Source: UBA4416 sp031539425 (lineage in GTDB: Bacteria; Bacteroidota; Bacteroidia; B-17B0; Aurantibacillaceae). Taken from it: a DNA stretch of 44,412 nucleotides. The stretch lies in NCBI GenBank assembly GCA_031539425.1, contig JAVKLI010000075.1, forward strand, positions 1-44,412. Reading direction: 5' to 3'. Below are positions 16,105-25,109 of this stretch, in pieces. The translations under genes and the position numbers were made by a program. The notes under the pieces are model-generated. The model made no database searches. It was given only the letters and a program-made list of their open reading frames with translations, and had not been told where the DNA came from. How positions within the stretch are numbered: position 1 is the first letter of the stretch; each line of letters begins with the position of its first letter.

Positions 16105-17826
16105 TTAGTTTACATTGTTTTCTTTCATCACTTTATTTAACCATTTAAGCATGGCAAATAAAATAATAGCAGCTATTAACACCAACACGCAGTCTAAATA
16201 AAAAAAGTGCTGTTTGTTTTCAAAACCTTCCCATAAGCTAGATAACATACCGGATAGTTTATTTCCTACAGATATAGCTAAAAAGAAACCGCCCATCATT
16301 AATGCGGTAATGCGTGGGGGTGATAATTTTGAAACTAACGATAATCCCATGGGAGATAAACAAAGTTCGCCAAGGGTAATAACGCCGTATGATAGTATAA
16401 GCCACCACGAACTAGCTTTAGATTCTAAGTGATTGGTAGCTGATACTGCTAACACCATCACTAATGCAGAGAGTGCGGTGACAACCAAACCAATTGCAAT
16501 TTTGGTTGGCGTGCTAGGTTCTTTTTTTTTACGGCGCAAAAACCCAAATATACCTACTACTAAAGGGGTAAGTAATACTACCCAAAATGGATTGATAGAT
16601 TGATATAATTCAGTAGAATATAATTTTAAATCACTGCCTTTGGCAGGAATTTCAGTTGGTGTAAGATTTTCAAAATATTTTCTTGATTTTTCTATTTGAC
16701 TAATTTCATTTGAGGCTTTTGCTTTTGCTTGTAGCTCTTCTTTGGTAACAGACGGCATAGCGTTAATGTTAGCTCTTACAGAGTCTAAATATTGTTTAAA
16801 AGTTTTTTCATCTGCAGATACAATATCATTATTAACAACTACCTGCGCCATGCCTATTTTATTAGCTGTATTAGATATAGAGCTTGGCATTTCTCTATTG
16901 GTATAATCTTCAGCCCAAACAGTAAGCGCATCTCCATTTTGATGGAAGATGGCAAAAAATAAAATAATACAAGTAAACACAGCCAACAATGCTTTGATGG
17001 CTCTACTTTCTTTAGCTTCAGATTTAAATGCCAAGTAAATAAAAAATGAAATAACAGGTAAACAACCAATAATAAATGCATCATTGGTATCGGTTCCTAA
17101 TAATGTTCCCGGAATCATGTACCCAATAATACCAAATACAAACATAGGCACTATAGTAAATCCTAGTATTTTAAGTGTAGGCATGTCTGTTGGTTTAGTA
17201 GGGTTAATAACATCTACATGTTTTATGTGTTTTGTGCCTAATAAAAATACTGTAATGCCAATAATCATACCTACACCTGCTGCTGCAAAAGCATATCCCC
17301 AACCATAATTAATACGCATGTATGCAGCCACAAAATTGCAAATAAAAGCACCAATATTAATACCCATGTAAAAGATATTATACCCGGCATCTTTTTGATT
17401 TTTGTATTCTTCTTTAGAATATAAATTACCAACAAGCGTAGATATATTAGGTTTAAAAAAACCATTACCTAAAATAATTAAAAATAAACCTACAAAAAAA
17501 CTGGTGTTGCTATGAATAGATAAACAAAAATATCCAGCAGACATCATTAAACCACCAGCTATAATAGCTTTTCTATATCCTAATAATCTATCGGCTAAAA
17601 GACCACCAATAAATGGGGTTAAATATACTAAGCCTAAGTAGGTACCATAAATGTCCGATTTTTTTGATGATGAAAATTCCATACCCCCATTATTCCAACT
17701 ATCTAACATGTATAATGAAAATATACCTAACATTAAATAGTACCCAAAGCGCTCCCACATTTCTGTTCCAAACAATACCCATATACCTTTTGGGTGCGAT
17801 TTTGTTTTTTCAATAGCCTGATTCAT
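16105..17826 (-). CDS. POT-family peptide transporter with large central insertion
   Basis: 573-residue proton-coupled peptide transporter. ExxERF is at residues 22-27 (TEMWERFGYY), followed by FYMGINIGAFICNF and ELCLSPMGLSLVSKLSP. Unlike its neighbour it carries an insertion of about 100 residues after FAIFHQNGDALTVWAEDYTN, polar and helix-rich (SVTKEELQAKAKASNEISQI), between transmembrane segments; such an insert is common in the Bacteroidota members of this family. It is the first gene of the tandem POT unit. A perfect 24-bp inverted repeat upstream separates it from the WbqC-like gene. Confidence 0.92.
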   Translation of the reverse strand: MNQAIEKTKSHPKGIWVLFGTEMWERFGYYLMLGIFSLYMLDSWNNGGMEFSSSKKSDIYGTYLGLVYLTPFIGGLLADRLLGYRKAIIAGGLMMSAGYFCLSIHSNTSFFVGLFLIILGNGFFKPNISTLVGNLYSKEEYKNQKDAGYNIFYMGINIGAFICNFVAAYMRINYGWGYAFAAAGVGMIIGITVFLLGTKHIKHVDVINPTKPTDMPTLKILGFTIVPMFVFGIIGYMIPGTLLGTDTNDAFIIGCLPVISFFIYLAFKSEAKESRAIKALLAVFTCIILFFAIFHQNGDALTVWAEDYTNREMPSSISNTANKIGMAQVVVNNDIVSADEKTFKQYLDSVRANINAMPSVTKEELQAKAKASNEISQIEKSRKYFENLTPTEIPAKGSDLKLYSTELYQSINPFWVVLLTPLVVGIFGFLRRKKKEPSTPTKIAIGLVVTALSALVMVLAVSATNHLESKASSWWLILSYGVITLGELCLSPMGLSLVSKLSPPRITALMMGGFFLAISVGNKLSGMLSSLWEGFENKQHFFYLDCVLVLIAAIILFAMLKWLNKVMKENNVN

Positions 17827-17871
17827 AGTTTAATTTTTAAAAGTTAATTTTTAAATATAATAAAGTTTAAT

Positions 17872-17930
17872 AAACTGTTCTTAATATTAAAAAAAGCTTT
17901 GTTTGATTTTTTTAATATTAAGAACAGTTT
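17872..17930. terminator. 24-bp perfect inverted repeat, probable terminator
   Basis: Positions 17872-17895 are exactly complementary to 17907-17930, with an 11-base loop. It sits between the stop of the WbqC-like gene (17958) and the start of the POT gene (17826), both on the minus strand, so it most likely ends the upstream transcript. The AT-rich inner half provides a T run for either direction. Confidence 0.75.
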
Positions 17931-17957
17931 CTTTATAGAAAAGTTAAGTGTTGAAAA

Positions 17958-18542
17958 TTATTTATCGTCAAAAATTAAAATATCCAAACCTTTAAAAAAC
18001 AAGTCTTCTAAGCATGTATAAGAATGAGGTAATAAATTAAAATTGGTATTTTGAAATTCGTTTGTAAATAATAGATTTTTTTTAATCCGTAAAATAGATA
18101 AAACTTTATTTAGCAATTGCAAGTTATACTCTAATAAACATTCTGTTTTATATTCTATACAAGCTTTTAGTTCGTATTCAAAATATTGAAAATAGGGTGT
18201 ATTTCTATAGGCAAATTCGATAGCTCTCCAATGTTTTTGTTGCCAATTTTCTGCATAAGAAATTTGAGTATGTTGTATAATTTGTTTTGTATGAGTTTGT
18301 ATTGTTGGTATGGTTAGTATTAATGGGCCATTTGCAGTATTAATAATACAACGGTTACGAAAGGTTTGTTTAATAAAATGCTCCTTTTGTTCAATTAATA
18401 CTTGCTCAGATTGAATAATAAATTTTAAATAATTTATATTAGGCAAATATGCAGTTGGTAATACGATAAAAAATGAGTATAAAATAACGCTGGCAAAATA
18501 ATATAATTTATTATTTTTGACGCTATGTTTACAAACGAACAA
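17958..18542 (-). CDS. WbqC-like family protein
   Basis: Up to 194 residues. The family core is clear: LPTAYLPNINYLKFIIQSE, then FIKQTFRNRCIINTANGPLI and AENWQQKHWRAIEFAYRNTP. WbqC-like proteins are often found near glycan or polyketide clusters and their activity is not settled; an acyl or aminoacyl transfer role has been suggested. The start is uncertain. The Met at 18542 would overlap the divergent prfB start by 18 bases and adds an N-terminus (KHSVKNNKLYYFASVIL) longer than the family norm. An ATT codon near 18487, just before LYSFFIVLPTAYLP, would give a more usual start. Confidence 0.8.
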   Translation of the reverse strand: MFVCKHSVKNNKLYYFASVILYSFFIVLPTAYLPNINYLKFIIQSEQVLIEQKEHFIKQTFRNRCIINTANGPLILTIPTIQTHTKQIIQHTQISYAENWQQKHWRAIEFAYRNTPYFQYFEYELKACIEYKTECLLEYNLQLLNKVLSILRIKKNLLFTNEFQNTNFNLLPHSYTCLEDLFFKGLDILIFDDK

Positions 18543-19611
18543 TACAAAAGCCTTTTGGAGCGATACACCGCTTTGAAAGGATATCTTTGACTATGATGCA
18601 AAAAAACATGAGCTTAAAGAGCTTGAGGAAAAAGCATTAGACCCTAACTTTTGGAACGACCCTAAAAAAGCCGAAGATATTTTAACAGAAACAAAAAGTA
18701 AAAAATTTTGGGTTTCTCATTTTGAAGAAATTACATCTATCGTTAATGATTTAGAAGTTTTATATGACTTTTATAAAAATGATGAAGCTGATGAAACAGA
18801 ACTCAATAACTATTTTAATCAAGCCGAATTATTAATTGAAAAGTTAGAGTTTAAAAACAGGCTTAACTCGCCAGAAGATTTGCTAGGATGCGTTTTGCAG
18901 ATAAACTCAGGAGCAGGAGGCACCGAAAGCTGCGATTGGGCTCAAATATTAGAAAGGATGTACATGATGTGGGCCGAAAAAAATAATTTTAAATTAACAG
19001 AACTTAATAGAACATTAGGTGATGTAGCTGGCATCAAATCATTAGCCATTCAAATAGAAGGGGATTATGCATTTGGAAATTTAAAAGGCGAATCAGGCGT
19101 ACATCGCTTAGTGCGCATTAGTCCATTTGATTCTAATGCTAAACGACACACTTCATTTGCCTCTGTATATGTATATCCAATGGTTGATGATAGTATTGAA
19201 ATTAATATACATCCAAATGATATTGAAATGGCTACATCACGCAGTGGCGGGGCTGGCGGGCAAAATGTAAATAAAGTAGAAACAAAAGTACAATTAACAC
19301 ATAAGCCAAGCGGTATAGTAGTTGTATGCCAAGTAGAACGCTCTCAACATGGCAATAAAGAAAGAGCTATGAAAATGCTTCGATCTCAATTGTATGAATT
19401 AGAATTACGTAAACGCAATGCCGCAAAAGATGCAGTAGAGGCTGGTAAAATGAAAATAGAATGGGGTTCTCAAATACGCAGTTATGTGTTACACCCGTAT
19501 AAAATGGTAAATGACCATCGCTCCGATTTAAAAATTACTGATGCCGATAGTGTACTTAATGGTAACCTTGATGCGCTTATTAAATCGTATTTAATGAATC
19601 AAATAGGTTAG
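18525..19611 (+). CDS. prfB: peptide chain release factor 2 (programmed +1 frameshift)
   Basis: Recognises UGA and UAA stop codons and triggers peptide release. Frame 1 runs from ATG 18525 for 21 codons (MFTNEQYKSLLERYTALKGY then L) into an in-frame TGA at 18588-18590. A +1 shift on CTT-TGA-C continues as DYDAKKHELKELE through the full protein to 19611. RF2 hallmarks are SPFDSNAKRHTS (the RF2-type anticodon-loop region) and the catalytic GGQ in SRSGGAGGQNVNKVETK. Low RF2 favours the shift, so the gene is autoregulated. PrmC, encoded at 8.1 kb, methylates the Gln of GGQ. It diverges from the WbqC-like gene with overlapping 5' ends. Confidence 0.97.
18575..18591 (+). promoter_or_regulatory. prfB programmed +1 frameshift site
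   Basis: GAAAGGATATCTTTGAC matches the classical layout: a Shine-Dalgarno-like AAAGG, a 3-base gap, slippery CTT, stop TGA, then C, the poorest stop context. The purine block is notable because gene starts in this window show almost no Shine-Dalgarno sequences. Confidence 0.95.
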
Positions 19612-19676
19612 TATTAATCATGACCTTTAATCTGGTAGTTATTTCTATATTTAACATTTAATCGCATCCTATTTAT

Positions 19677-20120
19677 ATGAAAAAAATAATTTTAGCCATA
19701 AGTGTTTTATTGTTTTTCAATAGTTGTGCTACACTTTTTTGTAAGCAAACATATGTTGCTCAAATTAAGGTGCTAAATTCTAAAAGCCCTTTAATTTATA
19801 TTGGAATCTCAGAAAATACTATTAAAAATAACGAGGTAATTAAAATCAAAAGAAAAGATATTGCTAATGTTTCTTTTAGAGTAATTGATAAAGAAAATAA
19901 TTGTAAGGGTCAAGTGTTTATATTTAAAGAGCGCAGGGCTAGAATTGGACCCATTCTGTTGAATTGTACTTTTACAGCTTATGGTTTAGGGATTTTAATA
20001 GATGCCTTAAGTGGAGCCATGTATATGCCTTCTACAAAAGAATCAGGTATAGAAAAGGTTGATAACAACTATTACATTTACAACTTAAATTATACGGGTT
20101 GTGCAGATAAGAAAGAATAA
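19677..20120 (+). CDS. putative lipoprotein, paralog of the next gene
   Basis: 147 residues with a lipoprotein signal peptide (ILAISVLLFFNSCATLFC, Cys after Asn-Ser). The body has a strand-rich section (YVAQIKVLNSKSPLIYIGIS, then ISENTIKNNEVIKIKRKDI), a hydrophobic segment around ILLNCTFTAYGLGILIDAL, a Tyr-x-Pro-Ser-x-Lys-Glu motif and a closing VDNNYYIYNLNYTGC. The same order of motifs occurs in the gene 34 bases downstream, so the pair arose by tandem duplication. Not a family I can name; the Gly-rich hydrophobic segment and closing Tyr motif suggest an envelope-associated domain. Confidence 0.75.
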   Translation: MKKIILAISVLLFFNSCATLFCKQTYVAQIKVLNSKSPLIYIGISENTIKNNEVIKIKRKDIANVSFRVIDKENNCKGQVFIFKERRARIGPILLNCTFTAYGLGILIDALSGAMYMPSTKESGIEKVDNNYYIYNLNYTGCADKKE

Positions 20121-20154
20121 TTTAATAAATAAAAAACTATAATTTAACAATACT

Positions 20155-20634
20155 GTGAAGTATTTAAAAATATTATTTGTACTATCAATACTAAACACAA
20201 ACTGCGCAAGTATTTTATGCAAAAATGATTATGTAGCTAAAGTGCATGTTATTAATTGCCCAGATGATGCTAAAATTTATATTGGTAAAAAAGGGCTGGA
20301 TAGCATTAAAAACAACCAATATATTAAAATTAACAGAACAGATATCAATAGGGTTTCATTTACAGTGAAACCCCAAAATAAAAAATGCGCAGAACAAACT
20401 TTTGAGTTTATACAACTAGACTCTCGAATACCTCCACTAATAGCATCTCTAGTTTGTGATTTAACATTAACACTTTTATTTGAAATACCAATACCTGCAT
20501 TTACATATACCGATATTTATTACACGGGTGCTATTTTTAAACCTTCAATTAAAGAACCTGGGGTTCAACAGTTAAATAATGATTATTATATTTATCATTT
20601 AAAGTATTCTGGCTGCGATGAAAAACCTCAGTAA
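20155..20634 (+). CDS. putative lipoprotein, tandem paralog
   Basis: 159 residues from a GTG at 20155, chosen because it places KYLKILFVLSILNTNCASIL as a complete lipoprotein signal peptide. Shared with the preceding gene: Cys-Ala then Leu-Cys-Lys, YVAKVHVINCPDDAKIYIG, IKNNQYIKINRTDINRVSFT, the Lys-Pro-Ser-x-Lys-Glu-Pro-Gly motif and LNNDYYIYHLKYSGC at the end. It differs by a longer hydrophobic segment (SLVCDLTLTLLFEIPIPAFT). Same strand and close spacing suggest co-transcription with its paralog, and perhaps with the DUF4294-like gene after it. Confidence 0.75.
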   Translation: MKYLKILFVLSILNTNCASILCKNDYVAKVHVINCPDDAKIYIGKKGLDSIKNNQYIKINRTDINRVSFTVKPQNKKCAEQTFEFIQLDSRIPPLIASLVCDLTLTLLFEIPIPAFTYTDIYYTGAIFKPSIKEPGVQQLNNDYYIYHLKYSGCDEKPQ

Positions 20635-20657
20635 TTTTGAAAATATAAACCAATATT

Positions 20658-21254
20658 TTGATGTCAACATTTAAATTTAATTTTGCTATAGTTTGTTTTT
20701 TACTGTTTGTTAACCCTGTTTTTTTTAAATCTCAAACACATCAAATTAAAACAAAAGCTATCATTATAGATGGAGACACAATGCCTTATATAGAATGTGC
20801 ACCAGTGCTTGTTGTTTTTGAAAAATACAAAAACTCAAAACATTACGAGGCTTGGACTAGAATAAAATATAATGTAAAAATGGCGTACTCTTTAGCCATC
20901 ATAGCATCTAGCAGATTAAAAGAATATGATTTAAACCTATCTAAAATTGAAAATAACAAAGACAAATCAAAATATTTAAGTCAAGTTGAGAAAACACTCA
21001 TAGCAGAGTTTAACCAAGATTTAAAAAAACTATCAATGCAACAAGGTAAAATTTTATTAAAATTAATTGATAGAGAAACTGGAAAATCAAGTTATCAAAT
21101 ATTAAAAGAATATAGGGGCTCATTTCAAGCCTTTTTATGGCAAGGTGTAGCTCGCATTTTTGGACATAACATGAAGTCAAAATATAACTTAACTACAACA
21201 GAAGATATTATGATTGAAGAAGCAATAAGGGTTATAGAGGCTGGGTATTTTTAA
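20658..21254 (+). CDS. DUF4294-like exported protein
   Basis: 198 residues with a signal peptide (FAIVCFLLFVNPVFFKSQ). The family pattern is a short strand-rich start (AIIIDGDTMPYIECAPVLVV) followed by a long helical section beginning EAWTRIKYNVKMAYSLAIIA and ending DIMIEEAIRVIEAGYF. Such proteins are widespread in Bacteroidota and of unknown function. The stop is 6 bases from the convergent stop of the beta-propeller gene, so the two transcripts must overlap or end in each other's coding sequence. Confidence 0.8.
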   Translation: MMSTFKFNFAIVCFLLFVNPVFFKSQTHQIKTKAIIIDGDTMPYIECAPVLVVFEKYKNSKHYEAWTRIKYNVKMAYSLAIIASSRLKEYDLNLSKIENNKDKSKYLSQVEKTLIAEFNQDLKKLSMQQGKILLKLIDRETGKSSYQILKEYRGSFQAFLWQGVARIFGHNMKSKYNLTTTEDIMIEEAIRVIEAGYF

Positions 21255-21260
21255 ATATCA

Positions 21261-22313
21261 TTAATTATTTTCAAACAAAAATCCATTCGAAATAATACCA
21301 GCTTTAAATTTTGTAACGTAATTTCCTTTAGGCGTATAAACTTCAATGGTTGATTTTTGGGTATAATCAATAGCATCAGATACATATATATTATAATCAA
21401 TTGGATTAATACCCAAGCCATAAAAATTTTTTGAAGCTTGAATAATAAAAGGCATGGCAGGTAACGAAATGGCGTTAATAGAAAGTTGATACACATGTTT
21501 GTTTAAATAATATAAAGTATCTTTTGATTTGTTAATACACAATTTTCTAGGCGCTTCTAATGGAGAAAAAGTTAAAGCTAATTCTGTTTGAAGTGATATG
21601 GGGTCAATTCTAATTAATTGAGCAACAGATTGTTTATTGGAATTGCCACTAGATAATACCCAAACCTTTGAATTGGCATCAATTAAAATACTAGAAGCAT
21701 TAAAGCCAACTTGTACGCTATCAATAATTTTATCTGTAATAGTATTTATTATATAACAATAAGCAGAATTGATACTGGTTACAAATGCTTTGTTATAAAT
21801 TAATGCCATTTCTTCTGTTCCACTTTTGCAAGTTATTGTATTTGTTATTTTATTGGTATTTGTATTTAGCACATAAATACCATTTTGATAGTACTCACTT
21901 ATATAAGCTTTGTTAACCGTAACAGATAAGATATATCGAGGCGAATTTAAATTAACAACAGTAGCAACACTTTTAAAATCGGTGGAAGAAACAACTTCAA
22001 TTTTTTTTGAATTATTAACCACTAAATAATAATACATGCCAATTTTATTCATGCTTTGACAAATATCACCCAGCACTTTATTATTTTGTTGATTAAATAT
22101 ATTGTCAATAAGTTGTCCAGATTTTGCATCATATAATGAAATACTTGCATTGCCTGGGTTATTTTGAAACTGACCTTCATTTATAATATATACTTTATTG
22201 CCTAATTGTATAGAAGTTACATTTGTGGTAACTGTTTTAGGCGTATCATTTACGCAGGCTGTTGTTATAAATAAAATAAATAAATAATAAAAAACCGTGT
22301 AATAACTTTTCAT
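21261..22313 (-). CDS. YncE/DUF5074-like beta-propeller lipoprotein
   Basis: About 350 residues. The ATG at 22313 gives a lipoprotein signal peptide (TVFYYLFILFITTACVND); two upstream TTG codons are less likely. The mature part opens with NKVYIINEGQFQNNPGNASI and consists of repeated blades with a Val-Tyr-Val-x-Asn-Thr pattern (GIYVLNTNTNKITNTI, CYIINTITDKIIDSV). Close relatives in Bacteroidota are outer-surface proteins frequently encoded beside TonB receptors for cobalamin or metal complexes. None is adjacent here, so its ligand is open. Confidence 0.82.
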   Translation of the reverse strand: MKSYYTVFYYLFILFITTACVNDTPKTVTTNVTSIQLGNKVYIINEGQFQNNPGNASISLYDAKSGQLIDNIFNQQNNKVLGDICQSMNKIGMYYYLVVNNSKKIEVVSSTDFKSVATVVNLNSPRYILSVTVNKAYISEYYQNGIYVLNTNTNKITNTITCKSGTEEMALIYNKAFVTSINSAYCYIINTITDKIIDSVQVGFNASSILIDANSKVWVLSSGNSNKQSVAQLIRIDPISLQTELALTFSPLEAPRKLCINKSKDTLYYLNKHVYQLSINAISLPAMPFIIQASKNFYGLGINPIDYNIYVSDAIDYTQKSTIEVYTPKGNYVTKFKAGIISNGFLFENN

Positions 22314-22573
22314 AATCAACAAATTTTAATTTAATTAGGGCAATATACAGAGAAATTCAAAATATTATTTAGTATAACCCCGAGTTTATATAACGATTTT
22401 TGAGTAACTAGAAATTCAGTTTTTTTACTGCAAAATTAAAATCATAAACTAATCTTTCCCCTTCATTTTATTAACAATTTCTGTATTTTTTCTAAGAACT
22501 TTCTTGATTAAATCAAGCGAATATTTATACATTAATAGCTTGAATTTTTTACCTTTTTTAGTATAAAAAAATT

Positions 22574-25105
22574 ATGAATAAAGAACGCATTGTACCTATA
22601 AACATTGAGCAAGAAATGAAAACAGCCTACATTGATTATTCAATGTCGGTTATCGTATCCAGAGCCTTACCAGATGTAAGAGATGGTTTTAAACCCGTAC
22701 ACCGTAGGGTGTTATACGGCATGTTAGAGCTAGGCGTAATGCACAATCGTCCTTACAAAAAATCAGCACGTATAGTGGGTGATGTATTAGGTAAGTATCA
22801 CCCACATGGTGATTCATCAGTTTATGATACCATGGTACGTATGGCACAAGATTGGAACATGCGCTACTTATTAGTTGATGGGCAAGGTAACTATGGATCT
22901 ATGGATGGAGATCCTCCTGCAGCTATGCGTTATACCGAAGCTCGTTTTAAAAAAATAACAGAAGAAATGCTCGCAGATATTGAAAAAGATACTGTAGATT
23001 TTGCACCAAACTTTGACGACTCCTTAACCGAGCCAACAGTATTGCCAACCAAAGTACCTAATTTATTAATAAATGGGGCATCGGGTATTGCCGTAGGTAT
23101 GGCCACTAATATGGCGCCACACAACTTAACAGAGGTGATAGATGGGGTGATGGCTTATATCGATAAGCAAGATATAACCATTGAAGAATTAATGAAATAC
23201 ATTAAAGCCCCTGATTTTCCTACAGGAGGTATTATATATGGTTATGAAGGTATTAAAGAAGCTTATCATACTGGCAGAGGGCGAGTAGTAATGCGTGCTA
23301 AAGCCAATATAGAAACTCATAGTAAGCACGAGCGCATCATCGTTACAGAAGTGCCTTATCAAATTAATAAAGCTGAAATGATAAAGCGCCAGTGGGAGCT
23401 TTGCAACGAAAAAAAAATAGAAGGTATTACAGAAATTAGAGATGAAAGTAATAGAGATGGCATTAGAATAGTTTATGAATTAAGAAGCGATGCTATATCT
23501 AATGTAGTGCTTAACAATCTGTACAAATATTCAGCCTTACAAACTTCTTTTTCTATAAATAATGTAGTGCTTGTAAAAGGCCGTCCGGAGTTATTAAATA
23601 TTAAATCCATGATAGAACATTTTGTGAGTCATAGGCTAGTTGTAATTATACGACGTACACAATATGATTTATCTCAAGCAGAAAAAAGAGCGCATATATT
23701 AGAAGGCTTACTAATTGCACAAAAAAATATAGACAACGTTATTAAAATCATCAAAGAAAGCGCATCGCCAGAAGCCGCTAAAGATGAATTAATAAAAACC
23801 TATAATCTATCCGAAATTCAAGCAAAAGCCATACTTGATATGCGTTTACGTACGCTTACAGGCTTAGAGGTTGATAAGCTAAATGATGAGTATGCTGAAT
23901 TAATGAAAACAATATCTGGATTAAAAGAAATACTAGCCAGTGAAGCATTAAGATACAAAATCATAAAAGAAGAGCTTACAGAAATAAAACAAAAATATGG
24001 CGATGAGCGTCGCTCCGAAATTGTTTTTGCAGGCGATGAGCTAAAAATTGAAGATATGATAGCCGATGAAACTGTGGTAATTACTATTTCTCATTTGGGA
24101 TATATGAAACGCACCAACCTTGATGAATACCGCGCTCAAAACAGAGGTGGCAAAGGAAGCAAAGGTACTGCAACACGAGAAGAAGATTTTGTAGTACATA
24201 TGTTTATAGCTACTACACATAACTACATATTGTTATTTAGTGAAAAGGGTCAGTGCTATTGGATAAGAGCCTATGAAATACCAGAAGGTAACAAACAAAG
24301 TAAGGGGCGCGCTATACAAAACTTAATTAATATTCCGCCAGACGATAAAATTAAAGCCTTTATTAATATTAAAGATTTAAACAACGAAGAGTATATTAAT
24401 AATAACTACATAATCTTATGCACTAAAGAAGGTATTATTAAAAAAACTACAGTAGAAGCTTATTCTAGGCCAAGAGCTAATGGCATTAGCGCCATTACTA
24501 TTAGAGAAGGTGATGTGCTTCTTGAAGCAGCTTTAACCAATGGTCAAAATGAAATAATGATAGCCACCAAAAACGGGAAAGTATGCCGTTTTCCAGAAGC
24601 AAAAGTGAGACCAATGGGTCGAAATGCCTCCGGTGTAATAGGAATAGATTTAGATTCGGAAGATGATAAAGAAAACGAAGTGATTGGTATGGTGTGTATT
24701 AGCGATATGCAATCTAACATTTTAGTAGTATCTGAAAAAGGCTATGGTAAACGATCTGAAATGGATGAATACCGTATTACTAACAGAGGTGGTAAAGGCG
24801 TTAAAACCATTAATATTACAGATAAAACAGGCAAACTTATTGGAATTAAAACCGTAATCGATCAAAGCGATTTAATGATTATTACCAAAAACGGTATTAC
24901 CATTAGGTTAAATGTGGCAGATTTACGAGTAATGGGAAGAGCCACACAAGGTGTGCGTTTAATTAATATTCAAGATACAGATGAAATAGCTGCAGTTACA
25001 AAGGTAGAAATGTCGGACGTATTACAAGGAGATGCAAGCTTAGATGATAGTTCAATAACAGCTTCCGATGAAAACACTGATACGATAACAGATACGATAG
25101 AATAA
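22574..25105 (+). CDS. gyrA: DNA gyrase subunit A
   Basis: Breaks and rejoins DNA in the gyrase A2B2 complex. 843 residues. The catalytic Tyr120 is in DPPAAMRYTEARF. The quinolone-determining region HPHGDSSVYDTMVRMAQ has Ser81 and Asp85 at the positions of E. coli Ser83 and Asp87, so no classical resistance change is present. The C-terminal wrapping domain has six-blade style repeats; the GyrA box reads AQNRGGKGSKG instead of the canonical QRRGGKG, and a second NRGGKGVKT recurs in a later blade. The protein ends in a roughly 30-residue acidic Ser/Thr/Asp tail. The stop is 4 bases from the convergent methylase gene. Confidence 0.97.
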   Translation: MNKERIVPINIEQEMKTAYIDYSMSVIVSRALPDVRDGFKPVHRRVLYGMLELGVMHNRPYKKSARIVGDVLGKYHPHGDSSVYDTMVRMAQDWNMRYLLVDGQGNYGSMDGDPPAAMRYTEARFKKITEEMLADIEKDTVDFAPNFDDSLTEPTVLPTKVPNLLINGASGIAVGMATNMAPHNLTEVIDGVMAYIDKQDITIEELMKYIKAPDFPTGGIIYGYEGIKEAYHTGRGRVVMRAKANIETHSKHERIIVTEVPYQINKAEMIKRQWELCNEKKIEGITEIRDESNRDGIRIVYELRSDAISNVVLNNLYKYSALQTSFSINNVVLVKGRPELLNIKSMIEHFVSHRLVVIIRRTQYDLSQAEKRAHILEGLLIAQKNIDNVIKIIKESASPEAAKDELIKTYNLSEIQAKAILDMRLRTLTGLEVDKLNDEYAELMKTISGLKEILASEALRYKIIKEELTEIKQKYGDERRSEIVFAGDELKIEDMIADETVVITISHLGYMKRTNLDEYRAQNRGGKGSKGTATREEDFVVHMFIATTHNYILLFSEKGQCYWIRAYEIPEGNKQSKGRAIQNLINIPPDDKIKAFINIKDLNNEEYINNNYIILCTKEGIIKKTTVEAYSRPRANGISAITIREGDVLLEAALTNGQNEIMIATKNGKVCRFPEAKVRPMGRNASGVIGIDLDSEDDKENEVIGMVCISDMQSNILVVSEKGYGKRSEMDEYRITNRGGKGVKTINITDKTGKLIGIKTVIDQSDLMIITKNGITIRLNVADLRVMGRATQGVRLINIQDTDEIAAVTKVEMSDVLQGDASLDDSSITASDENTDTITDTIE

Positions 25106-25109
25106 TTTT

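Noticed and set aside
18880..19611. prfB as a 243-residue gene starting at 18880
   Set aside because: The upstream frame with a TGA at 18588 and the CTT-TGA-C site shows a full-length RF2 made by programmed frameshift.
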